The translations under genes and the position numbers were made by a program. From positions 434,001 to 498,000 of the forward strand of contig NZ_FNNP01000001.1 in assembly GCF_900106805.1 (NCBI RefSeq): a stretch of 64,000 nucleotides of DNA, given 5' to 3'. The notes beneath the pieces were generated by a model that was not told the origin of the DNA, made no database searches, and worked only from the letters and a program-made list of their open reading frames with translations. The DNA comes from Ruegeria halocynthiae (GTDB lineage: Bacteria > Pseudomonadota > Alphaproteobacteria > Rhodobacterales > Rhodobacteraceae). Position 1 is the stretch's first letter. Each line of letters starts with the position of its first letter. Below, in pieces: positions 59,995-64,000 of this stretch.

Positions 59995-61245
59995 TCAGCC
60001 CAATTGCACCAGCGCGTGACGCTTCTTGCCCGCGCTGAGTTTGATGGGCGAGGATAGCGCACCTGCGTCGATCATCAGGCCCGCGTCAGTCAACGGGGTA
60101 TCGTCCAGTTTGGCGCCGTTTTCGGCGATCAGGCGCTTGGCCTCTTTGCCGGATTTGGCGAGGCCGGTTTTGACGATCAGCTGTACAATGGACATACCGT
60201 CGCCCAGCTCAGCGGCGCTGAGGGTGAGGGTCGGAAGGTCTCCGCCCACGCCGCCTTTTTCGAACACCTCGCGCGCTGTGGCTTCGGCCGTGGCCGCTGC
60301 CGCGGCCCCGTGGAGCAGGGTGGTGACCTCATTGGCGAGGCGCACCTTGGCCTCGTTGATCTCGGACCCTGCCAGCGCGCCCATGCGGTCGCATTCGTCG
60401 ACCGGCAGCTCGGTAAAGATTTTCAGGAACCGGCCCACATCGGCATCGGTTGTGTTGCGCCAGAACTGCCAGAACTCATAAGAGCTGAGCATTTCGCCGT
60501 TCAGCCAGACTGCTCCACCCTGTGATTTGCCCATCTTGCGGCCATCGCTGGTGGTTAGCAGAGGGGTCGTCAGACCATAGATTTCATGATCCAGCACGCG
60601 GCGGGTCAGGTCGATACCGTTGATGATGTTGCCCCATTGGTCCGAACCACCCATCTGCAACACGCAGTTATACCGGCGGTTCAGCTCAAGGAAGTCATAG
60701 GCCTGCAGGATCATGTAGTTGAATTCGAGGAACGACAGCGATTGCTCACGATCCAGCCGGGATTTCACCGATTCAAAACTGAGCATCCGGTTGACCGAGA
60801 AATGCCGCCCGATATCGCGCAGGAAGTCGAGGTAATTCAGGCTGTCCAGCCATTCGGCATTGTTCAGCATCAATGCGCCGGTTTCGCTGTCGTCATAGGA
60901 CAGGTATTTGGCGAAGACCTTTTGCATCCCGGCGATATTGGCATCGATCTGTTCGGGACCCAGCAGGGGGCGTTCATCCGAGCGGAACGAGGGATCGCCC
61001 ACCTTGGTAGTACCGCCGCCCATCAGAGTGATTGGCTTGTGACCGGTCTTTTGCAGCCAACGCAACACCATGATGTTCATCAGATGACCCACGTGCAGCG
61101 ACTGCGCGGTGGCGTCATACCCGATATAAGCCGTTTGCACCCCGCTGATCAGCGCCTCATCAAGGCCCTGATAATCGGTGCAGTCGGCGAGAAAGCCGCG
61201 CTCGATCATCGTGGCGATGAAATCCGATTTAGGGTGGTAGGTCAT
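59995..61245 (-). CDS. tyrS: Tyrosyl-tRNA synthetase
   Basis: Class I synthetase, 416 aa. The HIGH motif is [24 protein letters not shown] is [17 protein letters not shown], the tyrosine-binding segment [20 protein letters not shown] and [20 protein letters not shown] are diagnostic, and the C-terminal S4 RNA-binding domain ([20 protein letters not shown]) is present. Normal length. Confidence 0.96.
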   Translation of the reverse strand: MTYHPKSDFIATMIERGFLADCTDYQGLDEALISGVQTAYIGYDATAQSLHVGHLMNIMVLRWLQKTGHKPITLMGGGTTKVGDPSFRSDERPLLGPEQIDANIAGMQKVFAKYLSYDDSETGALMLNNAEWLDSLNYLDFLRDIGRHFSVNRMLSFESVKSRLDREQSLSFLEFNYMILQAYDFLELNRRYNCVLQMGGSDQWGNIINGIDLTRRVLDHEIYGLTTPLLTTSDGRKMGKSQGGAVWLNGEMLSSYEFWQFWRNTTDADVGRFLKIFTELPVDECDRMGALAGSEINEAKVRLANEVTTLLHGAAAAATAEATAREVFEKGGVGGDLPTLTLSAAELGDGMSIVQLIVKTGLAKSGKEAKRLIAENGAKLDDTPLTDAGLMIDAGALSSPIKLSAGKKRHALVQLG

Positions 61246-61430
61246 ATCGTGCCCTCGGGGTTACTATTGCGGAGCACTGTATAGGCGGCGCCAGAGGCAA
61301 GGAAAAGGCACCTTTTCCAAGAAATATGCGGTGTGGGCCGGATGTGTCTTGCCTTGGCTTTGTATTACCGTGCAGGTTGTGCCCAGAGCCCGGCGCAACG
61401 GGTGGATATACGAATAAAAACGAGGTCGGC

Positions 61431-62558
61431 GTGGGCAGGGTCATCAGCAAAACGGGTGTGATCAGATCGTTGGGGACCATGTCGGGTACGTCAATGGATG
61501 GCGTTGATGCTGCAGTAGTTGAAACCGACGGGCAGGAAATACTTGGATTTGGTCCCAGCGGGTATCGCGCCTATTCCGACGAGGAACGCGCCACCCTGCG
61601 CGCGGCGCTGGGTCTTTGGCATGGACCGGATGTAGATATCTCGGCCGAGCTGGTGACCCGCGCACATGCCGAGGTTTTGGCAGAGTTCGATGAGGTCGAC
61701 ATGATCGGCTTCCATGGTCAGACGTTGGCGCATGAGCCACGCGGGCGCGGGACGCTTCAGGTGGGCGACGGGTTAGGCCTGTCTCAGGCATTGGGGTTGC
61801 CGGTGGTGTGGGACTTTCGCAGTGATGACGTGGCACTGGGCGGTGAAGGCGCGCCTCTGGCCCCGTTCTTTCATTTTGCCTGCGCCAAATGGATCGGCGC
61901 AGAGGCGCCTTTGTGTTTCCTCAACCTCGGTGGTGTGGGAAACCTGACCTATGTCGATCCGTCCTTTGGCGGGCCCGAAGCACCGGGGGCGTTACTGGCC
62001 TTCGACACCGGGCCTGCCAACGCTCCGGTTGATGATCTGATGCAGGAGCGGCTGAGTCTGCCGATGGATCGGGACGGGGCGCTGGCGCGGGATGGCACGG
62101 TCGAAACCGGCGCGCTTGAACTGTTTTTGGCTGAGCCATATTTCAACCGGATGCCGCCTAAGTCGCTGGACCGAAATGATTTCTCTGAGATGATTGGTTT
62201 GGTGCAGGAATTGAGCGATGCCGATGCGGTCGCCACGCTGACGGGAATGTGTGCTGCAGGCGTATTAAAGGGGATGGAGCATTGTCCCAAGTCGCCTTCA
62301 CGCCTGCTGGTGACAGGAGGTGGGCGTCATAATCCGGTGCTGATGGAGATGTTGCGGGTGTCACTGGATTGTCCGGTGGAGCCGGTTGAGGCGGTTGGGC
62401 TGGACGGCGATATGCTGGAGGCACAGGCATTTGCCTATCTTGCTGTCCGGGTGGCACGAGGACTTCCGACATCATGTCCGGGCACGACCGGGGTCAGTGC
62501 ACTGGTTGGGGGCGGTGTTGTGTCGTCGCCGATAAGGGGTGCTGTAGTGAGCGGGTAG
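61431..62558 (+). CDS. anmK: Anhydro-N-acetylmuramic acid kinase
   Basis: Phosphorylates anhydro-MurNAc in peptidoglycan recycling, giving MurNAc-6-P. About 375 aa: [20 protein letters not shown] (phosphate loop), [54 protein letters not shown] and [16 protein letters not shown] are family motifs. A GTG at 61431 with GAGG five bases upstream gives the best start; an internal GTG at 61458 is also possible, and the frame runs to 61326. It is divergent from tyrS. nagZ at 36.2 kb acts in the same pathway. Confidence 0.93.
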   Translation: MGRVISKTGVIRSLGTMSGTSMDGVDAAVVETDGQEILGFGPSGYRAYSDEERATLRAALGLWHGPDVDISAELVTRAHAEVLAEFDEVDMIGFHGQTLAHEPRGRGTLQVGDGLGLSQALGLPVVWDFRSDDVALGGEGAPLAPFFHFACAKWIGAEAPLCFLNLGGVGNLTYVDPSFGGPEAPGALLAFDTGPANAPVDDLMQERLSLPMDRDGALARDGTVETGALELFLAEPYFNRMPPKSLDRNDFSEMIGLVQELSDADAVATLTGMCAAGVLKGMEHCPKSPSRLLVTGGGRHNPVLMEMLRVSLDCPVEPVEAVGLDGDMLEAQAFAYLAVRVARGLPTSCPGTTGVSALVGGGVVSSPIRGAVVSG

Positions 62559-62616
62559 GGGGCTCTGCCCCCGTCGCTGCGCGACTCCCCCGAGGTATTT
62601 TTGGCCAGATGAAGAG
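62558..62616 (+). repeat. Intergenic hairpin-plus-tail repeat, copy 3
   Basis: GGGGGC-TCT-GCCCCC hairpin whose first G is the last base of the anmK stop codon, then a second hairpin GTCGC-TGC-GCGAC, then CCCCCGAGGTATTTTTGGCC and AGATGAAGA. The tail matches copies 1 and 2. The sense position right after anmK and the ATTTTT stretch suggest it also serves as its terminator. Confidence 0.78.
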
Positions 62617-62622
62617 GCGGAT

Positions 62623-63513
62623 CTAGCGCTTGAGGGCGCGGGCGTAGTCTGCGGTGAATTCTGCGTAGCCGTCCGAGGTGGATTTCAGGTGGGCTTGGGT
62701 CCAGCGATGGAAGGACGGGAGTTGGTGGAAGGGCACGTTTGGAAAGGCGTGGTGTTCCGCGTGGTAGGGCATGTTCCACGCCAGAAATCGCACCAGTCGG
62801 TTGGTAAAGGTCGTGCGAGAGTTTTCGAGCATATTTGCCACCGCAGGACAAAGGCCATGTTCGGCGAGTAGGTAGATGCGCAAGAACGGCTGGCCAATAA
62901 CCACAGGCAGGAGCCACAGCCAGAACATTACTGGCGTGAGAAACAAGCTTAGTCCTGCCAAGGTGTAGAAGACGAACAATATGCGGGCTTCAGTTTTGAT
63001 GGCGCGGTGCTGGCGGGCAGGCAGATACGGCGCGTCAATCTTTCCGCGCGCGTTGTCCGCCAACACACGTGCCATACCCGCCCAGTATGGCCAGCCGCTG
63101 AGATAGACAGCGAGACTGCGCCAGTTGTCGGGGCGGGGTTTGCCATCAAGTTCAGGGTCTTTTGTCGGATGGTTTGTCCATTTGTGATGGGCAAGGTGAA
63201 AATAGCGAAACCATGTGAATGGTAGGCAGATGGGAATTGATACGAGGTGTCCGACCGCTTCGTTGATCCATCCGGTTTTAAACGGAGTCTTATGTGTGCA
63301 TTCGTGGCTAAGCGTGAACAGAAAGACCAGCAGAAGACCTTGCGGCAGGATCAGCAGTGGCCAAAAGGGGATCTGCAGAACGATACCCGAGCTGTTTGCT
63401 GCCACAGTTCCGAAATAGATCGCTAGATGTTTGAGACCCGCCATGTCTGACCGCTGTTGCAGCTTGCCCTTGGCCTCAGGCGGGATCGCAGTGATCAGAG
63501 CGCGGTGGTCCAT
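62623..63513 (-). CDS. Fatty acid desaturase family membrane protein
   Basis: A di-iron membrane enzyme of 296 aa with four or more hydrophobic segments. The three histidine boxes are LFTLSHECTHKTPF, YFHLAHHKWTNH and NMPYHAEHHAFPNVPF. The third box H-x-x-H-H and the short spacing fit desaturases or related hydroxylases of fatty acids, sterols or carotenoids; the exact substrate cannot be read. ATG 63513 (MDHRALITAIPPE) is preferred over a longer frame that runs through the cupin gene. It follows the cupin gene by four bases. Confidence 0.87.
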   Translation of the reverse strand: MDHRALITAIPPEAKGKLQQRSDMAGLKHLAIYFGTVAANSSGIVLQIPFWPLLILPQGLLLVFLFTLSHECTHKTPFKTGWINEAVGHLVSIPICLPFTWFRYFHLAHHKWTNHPTKDPELDGKPRPDNWRSLAVYLSGWPYWAGMARVLADNARGKIDAPYLPARQHRAIKTEARILFVFYTLAGLSLFLTPVMFWLWLLPVVIGQPFLRIYLLAEHGLCPAVANMLENSRTTFTNRLVRFLAWNMPYHAEHHAFPNVPFHQLPSFHRWTQAHLKSTSDGYAEFTADYARALKR

Positions 63514-63517
63514 GTTG

Positions 63518-63937
63518 TTACTTTCCTGGTATATCGAAGCCGGGTTCCGCAAGTTCGAACCCATCAAATTCAAAGCCCGGGGAAACGGTGCAACTGACCA
63601 GAGTATAATCTCCACTGCTGCGCGCTGCCTGCCAGTGGCCTTTGGGCACAATGATTTGCGGTGCACCGTTGTGCAAGTCGGGCGTAAGTGTGTGTTCTTT
63701 GGCGGGTCCGTCATCGGTCTTACTGAGAGAGAGGATCAGCGGAGCACCCGAATGGTAGAGCCAGATCTCGGTTGCGTCGACTTTGTGCCAGTGGCTGTGT
63801 TCCCCTTCCGCCAGCAGAAAGTAGATGCATGTGCCAGATGCACGGCCAGGATTGTCGGCGCGCCAGGTTTCCTTGAACCAGCCGCCTTCAGGGTGTTGTT
63901 GCAGGCTCAGGTGCTTGATGATCTCTTGTGCGGTCAT
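63518..63937 (-). CDS. Cupin-fold protein (DUF985 type)
   Basis: A 139-aa beta-barrel protein with HPEGGWFKETWRADNP, AEGEHSHWHKVDATEIWLYH and PKGHWQAARSSGDYTLVSCT, the conserved segments of the DUF985 cupins. Possible metal ligands are the His residues and Glu in SHWHKVDATEIW. The reaction is unknown. ATG 63937 (MTAQEIIKHLSLQ) is used; an extension to 63976 adds 13 residues without support. Co-transcribed with the desaturase. Confidence 0.85.
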   Translation of the reverse strand: MTAQEIIKHLSLQQHPEGGWFKETWRADNPGRASGTCIYFLLAEGEHSHWHKVDATEIWLYHSGAPLILSLSKTDDGPAKEHTLTPDLHNGAPQIIVPKGHWQAARSSGDYTLVSCTVSPGFEFDGFELAEPGFDIPGK

Positions 63938-64000
63938 GGATATCTCGGATCGTTTGTTCAGATTATGCATGTGCACGTGCGATCTGCTATGGCAATTGTG

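Overview
The window is a chromosomal segment of an alphaproteobacterium of the Rhodobacteraceae, most likely the marine Roseobacter group. Support comes from GC-rich coding DNA, dense operons with 4-bp ATGA/GTGA overlaps, a TRAP transporter with its own two-component system, an OlsB-like ornithine lipid acyltransferase, an rRNA methyltransferase/PIN pair and a VWA/MoxR pair typical of this family, a DksA with a degenerate zinc site, and a betaine-type catabolic cluster. Genus and species cannot be fixed from the sequence. There is one tRNA (Pro-GGG) and one clear pseudogene. No rRNA, CRISPR array, prophage or insertion sequence was seen.

Layout. 1-4.7 kb: end of an XRE-type regulator, then the acetolactate synthase operon read leftward (ilvB, a GT87-type membrane glycosyltransferase, ilvN). 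It is preceded by a readable attenuator: a 15-codon leader peptide with a Leu-Val-Val-Ile-Val run, then a terminator hairpin. 4.9-6.2 kb: a 2-oxoglutarate oxygenase and a decayed VOC gene. 6.3-13.2 kb: a Cache-type histidine kinase and NarL-type regulator divergent from a TakP-like TRAP transporter (dctP-dctQ-dctM). 13.2-17 kb: a dicarboxylate symporter and small housekeeping genes. 17-22.4 kb: glnE, an RNA methyltransferase and a PIN protein. 22.4-28.8 kb: an M48 protease, a quinone reductase-like flavoprotein, the VWA/55-aa membrane protein/DUF2927 lipoprotein/GNAT/MoxR block, and dksA. 28.9-40 kb: an FAD monooxygenase, xthA, erpA, dgt, argS, SPOR protein, nagZ, scpAB and dCTP deaminase. 40-47.6 kb: the tRNA, then yceD-rpmF-plsX-fabH-ihfA-merR read leftward, bamE, olsB-like and an ABC-F protein.

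48-59 kb is the accessory catabolic region. It holds an HSD10-like SDR, a GlxA/AraC regulator, GntR, a DapA-family aldolase/deaminase, an aldehyde dehydrogenase, an FAD amine oxidase, two SDRs, an enolase-superfamily enzyme with Lys163/Lys265 resembling hydroxyproline-betaine 2-epimerase (HpbD), and a non-pyrrolysine MttB-family methyltransferase. Read together they suggest catabolism of a proline-type or related betaine to 2-oxoglutarate in which an MttB homologue takes the place of the Rieske demethylase of the known pathway. This is inference from families and context. 59-64 kb: an AT-richer orphan gene, tyrS, anmK, a fatty acid desaturase and a cupin.

Regulatory structure read directly from the sequence includes the ilv attenuator, a NarL-like 7-2-7 palindrome before the TRAP operon, a strong hairpin between dctP and dctQ, intrinsic terminators after dctM and dksA, a GntR-type palindrome between the divergent regulators, direct repeats before the MttB gene, and three copies of a hairpin-plus-tail intergenic repeat. 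The window carries many long antisense reading frames caused by GC-rich codon use; these were left out.
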